Of a DNA stretch of 64,000 nucleotides, positions 6,294-15,678 are shown piece after piece. Made by a program: the position numbers and the translations under genes. Source of the stretch: UBA11574 sp964591175. Its GTDB lineage: Bacteria > Desulfobacterota > Desulfobacteria > Desulfobacterales > UBA11574. Where the stretch lies: NCBI GenBank assembly GCA_964591175.1, contig CAZQAF010000008.1:1-64000 (forward strand), read 5' to 3'. Position 1 is the stretch's first letter. The number at the start of each line of letters is the position of its first letter. The notes below the pieces were generated by a model. That model was not told the origin of the DNA. It saw only the letters and a program-made list of their open reading frames with translations, and did no database searches.

Positions 6294-7715
6294 TCAGTTT
6301 TCACGTGGCTCCGGATCACCGCCGCCGCCGAGAACCTCATAGAGTCGAACTTGGTTCGTGAGTTTTGAAAGACGGGTTGAAATGAGTCCCTGCTGGGACA
6401 CAAATAAGGAGCGCTGGGCGACCAGGACATTCAAATACATATCGATGCCTTTGCTGTATCGGGTATTGGCGAGCCGGTAACTGGTTGAAGTCGCATCAAC
6501 GAGAGATTGCTGAGCATCCATTTGGTCCCCGATGGTTCCCCTTTGAGCCAGCGCATCGGCCACCTCCCTGAAAGCCGCCTGGATCGCCTTTTCATACTGG
6601 GCCACGGCAATTTTTTTATCCACTTTACTGGCTTTTAACGCCGGCCATGTTCTGGCGTCAAAAATCGGCATAACCAATTGAGCGCCATAATTCCATGCGC
6701 CGGTGCCGGAGTCAAACAGCCCGGACAGGTCGCTGCTTGCAGTTCCGACAGAGGTCATCAGCGCGATACGGGGAAAAAAAGCCGCCCGGGCAGCACCGAT
6801 ATTGGCATTGGTCGCCTTGAGCAGATTTTCCGCCTGAAGAATGTCCGGGCGGGAAAGGAGCACTTCAGAAGTGGTCCCGGGCGAAACATCCGGCAGCGGC
6901 GTAACGCTGCTCAGCGCTTCGGGCAGTAGATCCGCCGGCACTGATGATCCGACCAGCAGGTCCAGGGCGTTTTTATCCCGGGCCGCCAACTGTTTGTAGA
7001 CGGCAACATCCACACGGGCCGCATCCACCTGGGTTTGGGCCTGGCGTAGGTCCAGCTCTGAGGATAGCCCGGTGTCAAAACGCCGTTTGACTAAATGGTG
7101 GGCTGCCTGCTGGTTCGCAAGGGTGGATCGGGCCAGTTGAAGGTTTTCCCGATCGGCCGCAAGCGTCAGGTAAGCGTTCGCCACCTCGGAGACCAGCAAA
7201 ATCTGCGCGCTGCGGCGAGCCTGTTCAGTCGCGAGAAATTGTTCCAGGGCGCTTTTTTCAAGACTTCGAATGCGACCAAAGAAGTCAATTTCCCAGTAAC
7301 TGATTCCCAGATCAGCTCTGTATAGTTCTGTGGTCTTTGGACTCCCGCTACTGGAAAGCGCCGCCGGCTGTCGATGCCGGCTTGCGCTGCCACTGGCATC
7401 GATTGCCGGCAAAAGCTCGAGTCGCTGGATCCTATACAATGCGCGCGCCCTCTCCACATTTAAAGCCGCCACCCGCAGATCCCGGTTGTTTTGCAGGGCC
7501 GATGCGATGACGGTTTGAAGCCGCTCATCAATAAAGAATTGCCGCCACGAAAGTTCCGCAACGGCCCGTGCCTTCTGCGGAGTCTGTTTGTATGCCGGAC
7601 CACTCGGCCATTTGGGGGGAACCGGCGCTTCGGGTCGATTGTATTTGGGTATCATGGTGCAGCCGACCGCAAAGAAAGCGACGCCAATCATTAAAAGAAA
7701 CACGTTCCGCTTCAT
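6294..7715 (-). CDS. outer-membrane efflux lipoprotein (OprM/NodT family)
   Basis: A 473-residue outer-membrane channel of a tripartite pump. The signal peptide ends in lipobox VGC (FFAVGC), then MIPKYNRPEAPVPP typical of OprM-type proteins. Two TolC-like repeats follow: LQTVIASALQNNRDLRVAAL...YRIQRLELLP and SRPDILQAENLLKATNANIGAARAAFFP. I choose ATG 7715 rather than 7745: GGAG is 9 nt upstream, and the long form overlaps the RND gene. The stop of the RND gene lies 1 nt before this start, so the genes are translated in sequence. It forms the trimeric exit duct. Confidence 0.93.
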   Translation of the reverse strand: MKRNVFLLMIGVAFFAVGCTMIPKYNRPEAPVPPKWPSGPAYKQTPQKARAVAELSWRQFFIDERLQTVIASALQNNRDLRVAALNVERARALYRIQRLELLPAIDASGSASRHRQPAALSSSGSPKTTELYRADLGISYWEIDFFGRIRSLEKSALEQFLATEQARRSAQILLVSEVANAYLTLAADRENLQLARSTLANQQAAHHLVKRRFDTGLSSELDLRQAQTQVDAARVDVAVYKQLAARDKNALDLLVGSSVPADLLPEALSSVTPLPDVSPGTTSEVLLSRPDILQAENLLKATNANIGAARAAFFPRIALMTSVGTASSDLSGLFDSGTGAWNYGAQLVMPIFDARTWPALKASKVDKKIAVAQYEKAIQAAFREVADALAQRGTIGDQMDAQQSLVDATSTSYRLANTRYSKGIDMYLNVLVAQRSLFVSQQGLISTRLSKLTNQVRLYEVLGGGGDPEPREN

Positions 7716-7716
7716 T

Positions 7717-10700
7717 TTATCGATCTCCGGACAGATATGTCCCATTAGGCTTGACCGTTTGTTCTCGGTTGTGCTTGCCCAGGCTCTTTCTGATCAATAC
7801 ATAAAAGAGCGGTGCAAACAATGTGACCAGGAAGGTGGAGGTTACCACGCCTCCCAGCACGCAAGTGCCGATGGCTTTTTGCGCACCCGCACCGGCTCCG
7901 GTAGCCAACGCCAAGGGCAGAACCCCGAACCCGAAGGCCAGCGACGTCATGACAATAGGCCTCAACCTCAATTTCGCCCCCTCCAAAGTCGCCTCAACCA
8001 GGTTCATCCCTTGTTCCACACGGGTCTTGGCAAACTGTACAATCAGGATGGCGTTTTTGGTGGTAAGCCCCAGCGTCGTCAATAACCCGATCTGAAAATA
8101 GATATCGTTGGGCAGGTGACGCAGAGATGACGCAATCACGCCGCCGATAACCCCAAGGGGCAGGACCATCAGAATCGAGATCGGGATGGGCCAGCTCTCG
8201 TACAGCGCGGCCAGACACAAGAAAACGACCAGAATGGAAAAGGCATACAGGGGCACCACCTGGGTGCCTGCCTGCCGTTCCTGATAGGAAAGGCCGGTCC
8301 AGTCATAGCCGAAGCCCTGGGGCAATTTTTTGATAAATCCTTCCATGGCGTTCATGGCTTCACCGGAGCTTCTCCCCGGTGCTGCTTCACCCTGGATGTT
8401 TATGGAAGGAAAGCCGTTGAATCGCTCCAGTTTCGGAGAACCGGAAGACCAGTGGCCGGACGCAAAGGAAGAAAAAGGCACCATCTTGCCCGCGCTGTTC
8501 CGCACATAGAGTCTTTGCAGATCCTTTGGCAGCATGCGAAACGGCGCGTCCGCCTGGACGAATACTCTTTTAACACGTCCGCCTTGAATGAAGTCATTGA
8601 CATACGCGCTGCCAAAGGCAGCAGAAATGGTGTTATGGATGGCATTGATGGGCAATCCCAACGCGCCGGCCTTTTCCCAATCCACGTCAATCCGATATTC
8701 GGACACATCTTCCAAGCCATTGGGCCGAACTTTTGTCAATACCGGGTCCTTTGCCGCCATGCCAAGAAGCTGGTTGCGGGCGGCCATCAGTTTGGCATGT
8801 CCCAAACCGCCCCGGTCCAACAGCTGGAAGTCAAATCCTCTGGCGATGCCAAGCTCGATCACCGCCGGCGGGGGAAAAGCATATACCATGGCGTTGCGGA
8901 TATGGGAGAAAGCCCCCATGGCTCTTCCCGCCACGGCGGTAACCTTCAGGTCCGGCCGCTTACGCAGATTCCAATCCTTAAGCTTGATAAAGGCCATGCC
9001 GGCATTCTGTCCCCGGCCGGAAAAGTTTCTGCCGGAAACCGTCATACAGGACTCGACCGCGTCTTTCTCATGCTCAAGGAAATAGTCCCGCACGCTCGCC
9101 ATGACCTCTCCGGTCTGCTCCAGCGTCGCCCCCTGCGAAAGCAGGGCCTGTACCATCAGGACTCCCTGGTCTTCGTCCGGAAGATAGGCCTTTGGCATCC
9201 TTTTAAATAGAAAACCCATTGCCGCTACGATCAGAACGAATATGACCAAGTAGCGGATTTTTTTGGAAAGGGAATGACCCACCAATACCAGATACCGTTC
9301 TCTTGAAAAGAAAAAGAGACGGTCAAACCATCTAAAGAAGGGCCGCAGGAACCAGATTGCGCCTTCCGCTGGTACATGGCCCTTGGGCACCGGCTTGAGA
9401 AAGGAAGCGCACAGCACCGGCGTCAGGACTAAAGCCACGACCACCGACAGGAGCATTGCAGCGATAATGGTAATTGAAAACTGGCGATAGATAACCCCGG
9501 TGGAACCTGAAAAAAACGCCATGGGGCCAAAAACCGCAGAGAGCACCAGTCCGATGCCGACCAAGGCGCTGGTGATCTGGTCCATGGATTTTCGCGTGGC
9601 TTCTTTGGGTGAAATCCCTTCCTCGCTCATAATCCGCTCCACGTTTTCCACCACCACAATGGCGTCATCCACCAGCAGACCGATGGCCAGAACCATGGCG
9701 AACATGGTCAGCATGTTGATATTAAATCCGAATATCCCCATTACGGCAAAGGTCCCCAGGATGACGACGGGCACGGCAATGGTCGGGATCAAGGTGGCCC
9801 GAATGGTTCCCATGAATAAGTACATCACGAGGAAAACCAGCAGAATGGCCTCGAAAAGCGTCTTTACCACCTCTTCTATGGCAACCTTCACAAAAGGGGT
9901 TGTATCGTACGGATAAATGACCTTCAGGCCGGCAGGAAAAAAATGACTCAGTTCTTCCATCTTCGCCCGGATGGCATTGGCTGTGTCTAAAGCGTTGGCG
10001 CCGGCCGCCTGCCGGATGGCCAACACGGCCGCCGGCTTATCGTTGAATTTGACGACACTGTCGTAAGACTCTGCTCCCAACTCCGTCCTTCCCACATCCT
10101 TAATCCGTACAATGGATCCGTCCGGATTGGTGCGCAGCGGAATGGCGGCAAATTCATCGGGCGTCTTGAGCAGACTCTGGACAATGATGGAAGCATTCAG
10201 GCGCTGACCCGTCACGGCCGGCGCACCGCCGAACTGCCCCGCAGAGACTTCCACATTGTAAGCTCGTAATGCTGTTATGAGGTCCTGGACCGTCATCTGG
10301 TAATCGGTCATCTTGTCCGGGTTCAGCCAGATGCGCATGGCATACTGGGTGCCGAAGACTTCCACTTCGCCGACCCCGGGAACCCTGGAAAGCACCTTCT
10401 CCAGGTTCGACTGGGCATAATCCTGAAGATCATTGTCATCCATACTTCCGTTTTCCGAGACCAACCCTACGATCAGCAGGTAATTCCGGGTGGATTTGCT
10501 GACCTTCACGCCCTGTTGCTGCACCACCTGGGGCAGATTTGCCATGGCCAGCTGAAGCTTGTTCTGTACCTGGGCCCAGACCAGGTCGGGATCGGTCCCC
10601 GGGGCGAAGGTCAGCTCAATGCGTGAAGCGCCGGAGGAATCGCTGGTGGCGGAAAGGTAGAGCATATTATCAAATCCGGTCATTTTCTGTTCAATGATCT

Positions 10701-10890
10701 GCGTGACGCTGTTTTCAACGGTCTCTGCCGACGCTCCCGGATAAAATGAGGTAATGGCGATGGAAGGGGGCGCGATGGGGGGATATTGCGAAATCGGCAG
10801 GTGATAGATCGCAAGACACCCCGCTACCATCAGGATGATGGCGATGACCCAGGCGAAAACCGGACGCTCTAAAAAAAATCTCGATAACAT
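7717..10890 (-). CDS. RND efflux pump inner-membrane transporter (AcrB/MexB, HAE1 family)
   Basis: A 1057-residue proton-driven drug exporter. It has the N-terminal MLSRFFLERPVFAWVIAI, a large periplasmic porter loop, TM4 with the proton-relay pair in LLVDDAIVVVENVERIM (about residue 405), the central HAE1 signature FFxGSTGVIYRQFS, a second porter loop and the C-terminal membrane half with LTTKNAILIVQFAK. Length matches the family (about 1030-1060). GGAGG lies 6 nt before the ATG. It sits between the adaptor (12 nt upstream) and outer-membrane factor genes. Substrates are probably hydrophobic or amphiphilic compounds; exact specificity cannot be read. Confidence 0.96.
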   Translation of the reverse strand: MLSRFFLERPVFAWVIAIILMVAGCLAIYHLPISQYPPIAPPSIAITSFYPGASAETVENSVTQIIEQKMTGFDNMLYLSATSDSSGASRIELTFAPGTDPDLVWAQVQNKLQLAMANLPQVVQQQGVKVSKSTRNYLLIVGLVSENGSMDDNDLQDYAQSNLEKVLSRVPGVGEVEVFGTQYAMRIWLNPDKMTDYQMTVQDLITALRAYNVEVSAGQFGGAPAVTGQRLNASIIVQSLLKTPDEFAAIPLRTNPDGSIVRIKDVGRTELGAESYDSVVKFNDKPAAVLAIRQAAGANALDTANAIRAKMEELSHFFPAGLKVIYPYDTTPFVKVAIEEVVKTLFEAILLVFLVMYLFMGTIRATLIPTIAVPVVILGTFAVMGIFGFNINMLTMFAMVLAIGLLVDDAIVVVENVERIMSEEGISPKEATRKSMDQITSALVGIGLVLSAVFGPMAFFSGSTGVIYRQFSITIIAAMLLSVVVALVLTPVLCASFLKPVPKGHVPAEGAIWFLRPFFRWFDRLFFFSRERYLVLVGHSLSKKIRYLVIFVLIVAAMGFLFKRMPKAYLPDEDQGVLMVQALLSQGATLEQTGEVMASVRDYFLEHEKDAVESCMTVSGRNFSGRGQNAGMAFIKLKDWNLRKRPDLKVTAVAGRAMGAFSHIRNAMVYAFPPPAVIELGIARGFDFQLLDRGGLGHAKLMAARNQLLGMAAKDPVLTKVRPNGLEDVSEYRIDVDWEKAGALGLPINAIHNTISAAFGSAYVNDFIQGGRVKRVFVQADAPFRMLPKDLQRLYVRNSAGKMVPFSSFASGHWSSGSPKLERFNGFPSINIQGEAAPGRSSGEAMNAMEGFIKKLPQGFGYDWTGLSYQERQAGTQVVPLYAFSILVVFLCLAALYESWPIPISILMVLPLGVIGGVIASSLRHLPNDIYFQIGLLTTLGLTTKNAILIVQFAKTRVEQGMNLVEATLEGAKLRLRPIVMTSLAFGFGVLPLALATGAGAGAQKAIGTCVLGGVVTSTFLVTLFAPLFYVLIRKSLGKHNREQTVKPNGTYLSGDR

Positions 10891-10902
10891 GTCGCGCCTC
10901 CA

Positions 10903-12120
10903 TCAGTTCGATGTTGCAGCCGGCATCGCCGTGCTTTTTGATTCAGCTCTCTTGTTACCACTGCTATTAAATGGAATTGCTTTCACCGAAGTGCCCGGCC
11001 TCACTTTTTGACCCCCTTCGACGATCACTCGTTCTCCGGCCGACAGGCCGGAAGAAACCAGCCATTGGTCGCCAACGGCGCGATCCAGCGTCAACATCCG
11101 CTGCCGGACTTTAGCGGTATCATCCACAATCAGTGCGACGGGCTCCCCCTTTGGCGTCCGGCTTACGCCCTGTTGAGGAACGAGGATCGCCTTTTCAGCA
11201 ATCCCCTCCTTTACGACGGCCCGCACAAACATCCCCGGCAACAGCAAATGGCCGGGGTTCGGAACCACAATGCGCAAGGTGAAGGAACCGGTGGACGGAT
11301 CCACCGTAACATCCCGAAATTGCAAGGTTCCTTCCAGGGAATATGATGTCGCGTTTCCAAGAAGGATGCGAACTTTTTTTTCGTTGCCTTTGTCGGCGGT
11401 AAGCTGACCGGTTTCCAGATTTCGTCTCAACCGCAGAAGTTCCGCAGACGACTGGCTCACGTCAACGTAAATGGGATCAAGCTGCTGAATAGTGGCAAGG
11501 GCGGTCGGCTGATACGCAGTCACCAATGCGCCGTCCGTTACGCTGGATCTGCCGATGCGCCCGGAAATGGGGGCTGTGACACGGGTGTAACTCAAATTGA
11601 TGCGGGCGGCTTCGACCGCTGTTTTCCAATATTGAATCTCAGCCTCGGCCTGTTGCACAGCGGCCGCGGCATCGTCATAATCCTGCCTGCTGACGGCGTT
11701 GTCGACCAGACATTCTTTGTACCGCTGGGCCCTTGATCGGATCGAGGGGAGATTGGCCTGCGCTTTGCCGAGAGAGGCTTTTGCAGAATTATAGGCCACC
11801 TGGAAAGGAGCGGAATCGATCTGGTAAAGGAGATCGCCGGCATTGACGTCAGAACCTTCCTTGAACATTCTTTTTTGTATAATGCCGTTCACCTGCGGCC
11901 GGATTTCCGAAACAAGATAGGCGTCCGTACGACCCGGCAGTTCAGTCGTCAGTTCGATGGGCCGCGACTCGATGGTGACAACCGCCACTTCCGGAACGTG
12001 TGACCGCGCGGCTTGCTGTCCGGGTCCGTTTCCACAACCAACCAGCAAAAGCGCCGCTGCAACTGCCGCCGAAGCCATCGTCCACATCGGCAGCTGTTTA
12101 TTTTTCCTGTATCGTTGCAT
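10903..12120 (-). CDS. RND efflux periplasmic adaptor (AcrA/MexA family)
   Basis: A 405-residue membrane-fusion lipoprotein. Signal peptide with lipobox LLLVGC. The mature chain has a first lipoyl half (ELPGRTDAYLVSEIRPQVNG), a coiled-coil hairpin (SLGKAQANLPSIRSRAQRYK), a second lipoyl half (RVTAPISGRIGRSSVTDG), a beta-barrel, and a membrane-proximal domain ending GQKVRPGTSVKAIP. ATG 12118-12120 has GGAGG at 6 nt, better than the upstream in-frame ATG at 12144. It links the inner pump to the outer duct. First structural gene after the TetR gene in the operon. Confidence 0.95.
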   Translation of the reverse strand: MQRYRKNKQLPMWTMASAAVAAALLLVGCGNGPGQQAARSHVPEVAVVTIESRPIELTTELPGRTDAYLVSEIRPQVNGIIQKRMFKEGSDVNAGDLLYQIDSAPFQVAYNSAKASLGKAQANLPSIRSRAQRYKECLVDNAVSRQDYDDAAAAVQQAEAEIQYWKTAVEAARINLSYTRVTAPISGRIGRSSVTDGALVTAYQPTALATIQQLDPIYVDVSQSSAELLRLRRNLETGQLTADKGNEKKVRILLGNATSYSLEGTLQFRDVTVDPSTGSFTLRIVVPNPGHLLLPGMFVRAVVKEGIAEKAILVPQQGVSRTPKGEPVALIVDDTAKVRQRMLTLDRAVGDQWLVSSGLSAGERVIVEGGQKVRPGTSVKAIPFNSSGNKRAESKSTAMPAATSN

Positions 12121-12165
12121 CAAAGACCTCCAAAATATTGCCATTGAGTGGGTTTGGTCAGGAAT

Positions 12166-12807
12166 TTACGGATTGAGCAGTCCTTTGAAGAAAATGTCCA
12201 AAATAGCGTCCGGGTCCCCCGGATAGGAATAACGCTCGGGCGCATCGATCCAAAGAAGCAGAAAGGCATCGAGGGCACTGTCGAGTGCAACAGCCAGATA
12301 AAAGGGATCGGCGATTTCCTTAAACCGCTTGCGTTTAATTCCCTTGGCAAAGATCGCGGCAAGTTTTTTCATGAAAGCGTAATGCCGCGTTCGTAAGGCT
12401 TCATCCAACCCCGCCTTGATATTAAAGCTTGGCCCCCTGCGTTCGGCAAGGAACAGGCGAACAAAAGGAAGGTTATTGCGAAGCCATTCAGTTTTGATTC
12501 GGATGTAATTCTTTAGTTTTTCAACTTCCTCATCCGGTTCCTCTATCCCCTTCGTGAGGGCGCGCTCGTACCGCTCACTTTGCTCCAAAACAAGGGCTTT
12601 ATAGAGGTCTTCCTTATTTTCAAAGAAGTTGTACAGTGTTCCGATAGCGAATTCGGCTTTATTCGCGATTTCATGCATGGATACGTTGTGATATCCCTTT
12701 TCGGAAAAAAGGGAAAGCGCCGCAGTCAAAATCTCCTGACGATGCCTTAATTTTTCCCGCTCGCGTCTCGGAAGTTTCTTGATTTTCATTGATGCTGCTT
12801 TAGCCAT
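12166..12807 (-). CDS. TetR/AcrR-family repressor of the RND operon
   Basis: A 213-residue regulator. The N-terminal HTH spans LTAALSLFSEKGYHNVSMHE...IANKAEFAIGTLYNFFENKE (residues about 28-67), canonical TetR. The C-terminal all-helical ligand domain is divergent. The gene is first in a four-gene leftward operon, 45 nt before the adaptor gene. Its own promoter carries a 17-bp palindrome (12852-12868) overlapping the -35 element, so autoregulation and control of the whole pump operon are likely. The inducer is unknown. Confidence 0.9.
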   Translation of the reverse strand: MAKAASMKIKKLPRREREKLRHRQEILTAALSLFSEKGYHNVSMHEIANKAEFAIGTLYNFFENKEDLYKALVLEQSERYERALTKGIEEPDEEVEKLKNYIRIKTEWLRNNLPFVRLFLAERRGPSFNIKAGLDEALRTRHYAFMKKLAAIFAKGIKRKRFKEIADPFYLAVALDSALDAFLLLWIDAPERYSYPGDPDAILDIFFKGLLNP

Positions 12808-12840
12808 ATGAACTTTCCTTCAAAATATGAACGATACGTC

Positions 12841-12869
12841 ATTATATAGAATGACATGTCACATGTCAA
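12841..12869 (-). promoter_or_regulatory. consensus sigma-70 promoter with TetR operator
   Basis: On the minus strand TTGACA (12864-12869), exactly 17 nt, then TATAAT (12841-12846): a perfect consensus promoter, about 35 bp from the tetR start. The palindrome TGACATGTCACATGTCA (12852-12868, 8-bp arms, one central base) overlaps the -35 and spacer, where a bound repressor would block polymerase. Confidence 0.8.
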
Positions 12870-12995
12870 GCAAATAAGATGACCGACGCGATTGTACTGG
12901 TCAAAGATTGAAATTATGGTTATATTTAAGCCTCTGACAATGAATTCAACCGGGCGCAGGTTTTAGCGGTGCGGCGATACAAAGGAAGATTAACC

Positions 12996-13886
12996 ATGGT
13001 ATATCCTAAACACGTCTTCATCACGGAAGTCGGCCCGCGCGACGGGTTGCAAATGGAAAAGCAGGTGCTGTCCACGGATCAAAAAACACGACTGATTAAC
13101 GGCTTGGTGAAAGCCGGGGTGAGTGCCGTTCAAGTGGCATCTTTTGTTCATCCCGGCAAGGTGCCGCAAATGGCTGATGCCGAAGCTGTAATTGACGCTT
13201 TGCCGCCAACGGATACGGTTGAGTTTAGCGCATTGACCCTCAATCTCAAAGGGATGGAGCGCGCCTGTCGTACATCGATTCAGTGGATCGAGGTGTCGCT
13301 TTCGGTCAGTGAAGCGCAAAGCCTAAGCAACAGCGGCATGTCGGTTGACGAGGCCCTGGCGGAAGCAGACGCCATGATTGATTTAGCCCGGCAGGAAGGC
13401 CGCAAAGTACGCGGCAGCATTCAGTGCAGCTTTGGATGTGTGCATGAATGCGAAATCGAAGTGTTTAAAGTGCAGCGCCTGGCCGAGAAACTCCTGAACA
13501 AAGGCGTGGACCGGCTTATACTGGCGGACACCACGGGGATGGCCACACCACCGGCCGTGCATCAAAATCTGGCGGCAATTTTGCCTATGGCAGGTGATGT
13601 TCCGGTAGGGCTGCACTTGCATGACACCCGTGGTATGGGCTTGGTCAATCTGATGACCGCACTGGAAATGGGGATTGTACATTTTGACACCTCGCTCGGG
13701 GGCTTGGGCGGATGCCCTTTTGTTGCCGGCGCAGCAGGGAATATCGCCACCGAGGACACCATTCATTTGCTAAACAGTCTGAATGTTGCCACCGGAATTG
13801 ATTATGCCAAGGTAGCTGCAGCGTCGCGCAAGCTGAGCCGTCTGCTGGGGCATGACCTTACAGGTAAGATGTACCGGCTGCTTTGA
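12996..13886 (+). CDS. mvaB: hydroxymethylglutaryl-CoA lyase
   Basis: A 296-residue DRE-TIM metallolyase cleaving HMG-CoA to acetoacetate and acetyl-CoA (leucine degradation, ketone-body route). Signatures: FITEVGPRDGLQMEK at the N-terminus with the catalytic R-D-G-x-Q, VGLHLHDTRGMG carrying the metal-binding His pair, and GLGGCPFVAGAAGN with the catalytic Cys loop specific to HMG-CoA lyase. Length agrees with the family (about 300). Start ATG 12996 with AGGAAG upstream. It is divergent from the TetR-RND operon and has no leucine-pathway neighbour in the window; ETF-QO and acyl-CoA dehydrogenase genes lie within 8 kb. Confidence 0.93.
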   Translation: MVYPKHVFITEVGPRDGLQMEKQVLSTDQKTRLINGLVKAGVSAVQVASFVHPGKVPQMADAEAVIDALPPTDTVEFSALTLNLKGMERACRTSIQWIEVSLSVSEAQSLSNSGMSVDEALAEADAMIDLARQEGRKVRGSIQCSFGCVHECEIEVFKVQRLAEKLLNKGVDRLILADTTGMATPPAVHQNLAAILPMAGDVPVGLHLHDTRGMGLVNLMTALEMGIVHFDTSLGGLGGCPFVAGAAGNIATEDTIHLLNSLNVATGIDYAKVAAASRKLSRLLGHDLTGKMYRLL

Positions 13887-14258
13887 TCTTGGAGAATATT
13901 CACAAAAAGAATTTAAGTCTCACACCCTAACTTTTATGCAAACTCTTAATATGGTCGTGTTTTCACACGATGTTTGCAGTGAAAGTCATTGACATTCATT
14001 TAAATAAGACCTATCTAATTGACATTAGATGAGGTTAATCTTTTAACAACCCTCATCGTTTTTTGTCAAAATTTTATCAAAAACTTCGCCGAAACCGCTC
14101 TACAAGCATCTAAAATTACTTAAAAAGAAACCATTATTTTTCTTCATGAAATCCGGCACACTTATTGCTTATTTTAAATCGGACCAAAATCATTTTCAGC
14201 GAAATATTGACCAAAACGCATCGCTCATAACTTGCCGGCTGAGAATTAGGAGTGAAGG
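13887..14258. other. intergenic region before the diguanylate cyclase
   Basis: 372 bp of AT-rich DNA without a coding signal. The only element recognised is the sigma-54-type promoter near its right end. Confidence 0.5.
14153..14170 (+). promoter_or_regulatory. putative sigma-54 (-24/-12) promoter
   Basis: CCGGCACACTTATTGCTT places GG at 14155-14156 and GC at 14167-14168 with the obligatory 10-nt spacing. It matches the TGGCAC-N5-TTGC consensus except for one base. It lies about 90 bp upstream of the diguanylate cyclase start. No enhancer-binding protein is encoded next to it. Confidence 0.55.
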
Positions 14259-15170
14259 ATGAAAATATTAATTGCCGAAGACGATGTCACATCCCGTCTT
14301 ATCCTGGAAAACATGCTGACAAAATGGGGTTATGACGTCGTTTCCACAAACGACGGCAACGATGCCTGGAAAAAGCTTCAAGAAGAGGATGCACCCAGGC
14401 TGCTCATTCTGGACTGGATGATGCCGGGTATCGAAGGCATCGAGATTTGTCAAAGGATTCGTGAAAATTCCAAAATTGAAGATCAATATACCTATGTAAC
14501 GTTGTTGACGGCTAAAGAATCAAAGGAAAACATTGTTACCGGCATGGAAGCCGGTGCCGACGACTACATTACCAAACCCTTTGATATGCATGAACTTCGC
14601 GTTCGTGTCCGTGCCGGCGAACGAATCGTTCAGTTGCAATCCGAACTACTGGAAGCCAAAAAAAAGCTGGAAATACAATCGCGGACCGACCCCCTGACCG
14701 GCGTACTGAACCGCCGTGCCATTTTATCACAGATCGGCATCGAACTTTCCAGGGCAAAAAGAGAGAACAAGCAAATAAGTATTTCGATGCTGGACCTTGA
14801 CTATTTTAAGACGATAAATGATACTTACGGGCACCTGGCAGGCGATGCCGTACTTCGCGAATGTATGCATCGGGTTGAGTCGGCCGTAAGAGAATATGAT
14901 TCTGTGGGAAGATTCGGCGGAGAGGAATTTATTGTTGTCTTGCCTGGAGCGGATGAGACTGATGCATTATCCGTTGCCGAAAGAATTCGACTCAGAATTA
15001 ATGAAATAGCCGCGGAGGTTGACGGGATCAGCATTCCTTTTACCATCAGCCAGGGTCTGGCGACCTCCAATGGCGGCACGAATGTGGATGGCATGATTGC
15101 GATGGCCGATAAGGCCCTGTACCGTGCCAAAGAAAACGGCCGCAATCGAGTTGAGAAGGCCCCGGAGTAA
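14259..15170 (+). CDS. response regulator diguanylate cyclase (REC-GGDEF)
   Basis: A 303-residue PleD-like enzyme making cyclic di-GMP. The receiver domain (1-120) has the acidic pair D8-D9, phospho-acceptor Asp52 (LILDWMMPG), the switch Thr in LLTAKE and Lys106 (YITKPFD). A short coiled linker (SELLEAKKKLEIQSRTD) precedes the GGDEF domain with DPLTGVLNRR and active site GGEEF at 220-224. An intact inhibitory I-site R211-x-x-D214 lies five residues before GGEEF, so product inhibition is expected. No cognate kinase is adjacent. A sigma-54 promoter seems to drive it. Confidence 0.93.
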   Translation: MKILIAEDDVTSRLILENMLTKWGYDVVSTNDGNDAWKKLQEEDAPRLLILDWMMPGIEGIEICQRIRENSKIEDQYTYVTLLTAKESKENIVTGMEAGADDYITKPFDMHELRVRVRAGERIVQLQSELLEAKKKLEIQSRTDPLTGVLNRRAILSQIGIELSRAKRENKQISISMLDLDYFKTINDTYGHLAGDAVLRECMHRVESAVREYDSVGRFGGEEFIVVLPGADETDALSVAERIRLRINEIAAEVDGISIPFTISQGLATSNGGTNVDGMIAMADKALYRAKENGRNRVEKAPE

Positions 15171-15678
15171 ATATCCGACCCCAGAGGGGTTGGCATTGAT
15201 TTAACCCATAGAAGGGGCTGCTCTACCTAAAGCCGCACAAGTTAAAAGTGTATAGATTGACCTAAAGTGCCTATTTATCCCGCATTTATCGGGGAAGTTA
15301 TGGAGTCGCTCGCGCAGCACTGGCGCTCCGGTAATTTTATATAATTGACAGAATTCCTTAATCTTAGCTCACTTTAACCCCTGGCCCAGACCGATAACCA
15401 TTAATCCTTACTCAAAAAGGCATGTTTGAAAGGGTGAATAGATCAGAGCAAAATATGAGCCATATACACCAGGGCGGGCTTTAGCTCACTTCAAACTCTT
15501 TCATCGGTTCTTTAGACAGAGCCAAAGAACTCTGGCCTGGCCTAAGGACCAGATTTTTCTTTACAGAATAAACCTGCCGAATTCCCTTCCAGATGTGGTT
15601 TACAAAATTTTTTTATCATGTTAAAAAAATATTTTATATATTTTGTTAACTGCTATTAGATATTGAGGTTTTAAAACT
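15171..15678. other. intergenic region, no gene recognised
   Basis: About 508 bp. It contains small hairpins only: CCCC-AGA-GGGG just after the cyclase stop, CCCG...CGGG near 15279-15294, and GTTCTTT...AAAGAAC near 15508-15531. None has a T-run. No open frame looks coding. Confidence 0.45.

Noticed and set aside
8452..9210. Plus-strand 252-codon frame inside the RND transporter gene
   Set aside because: Antisense shadow of a strongly supported AcrB-type gene, with low-complexity, implausible protein sequence.
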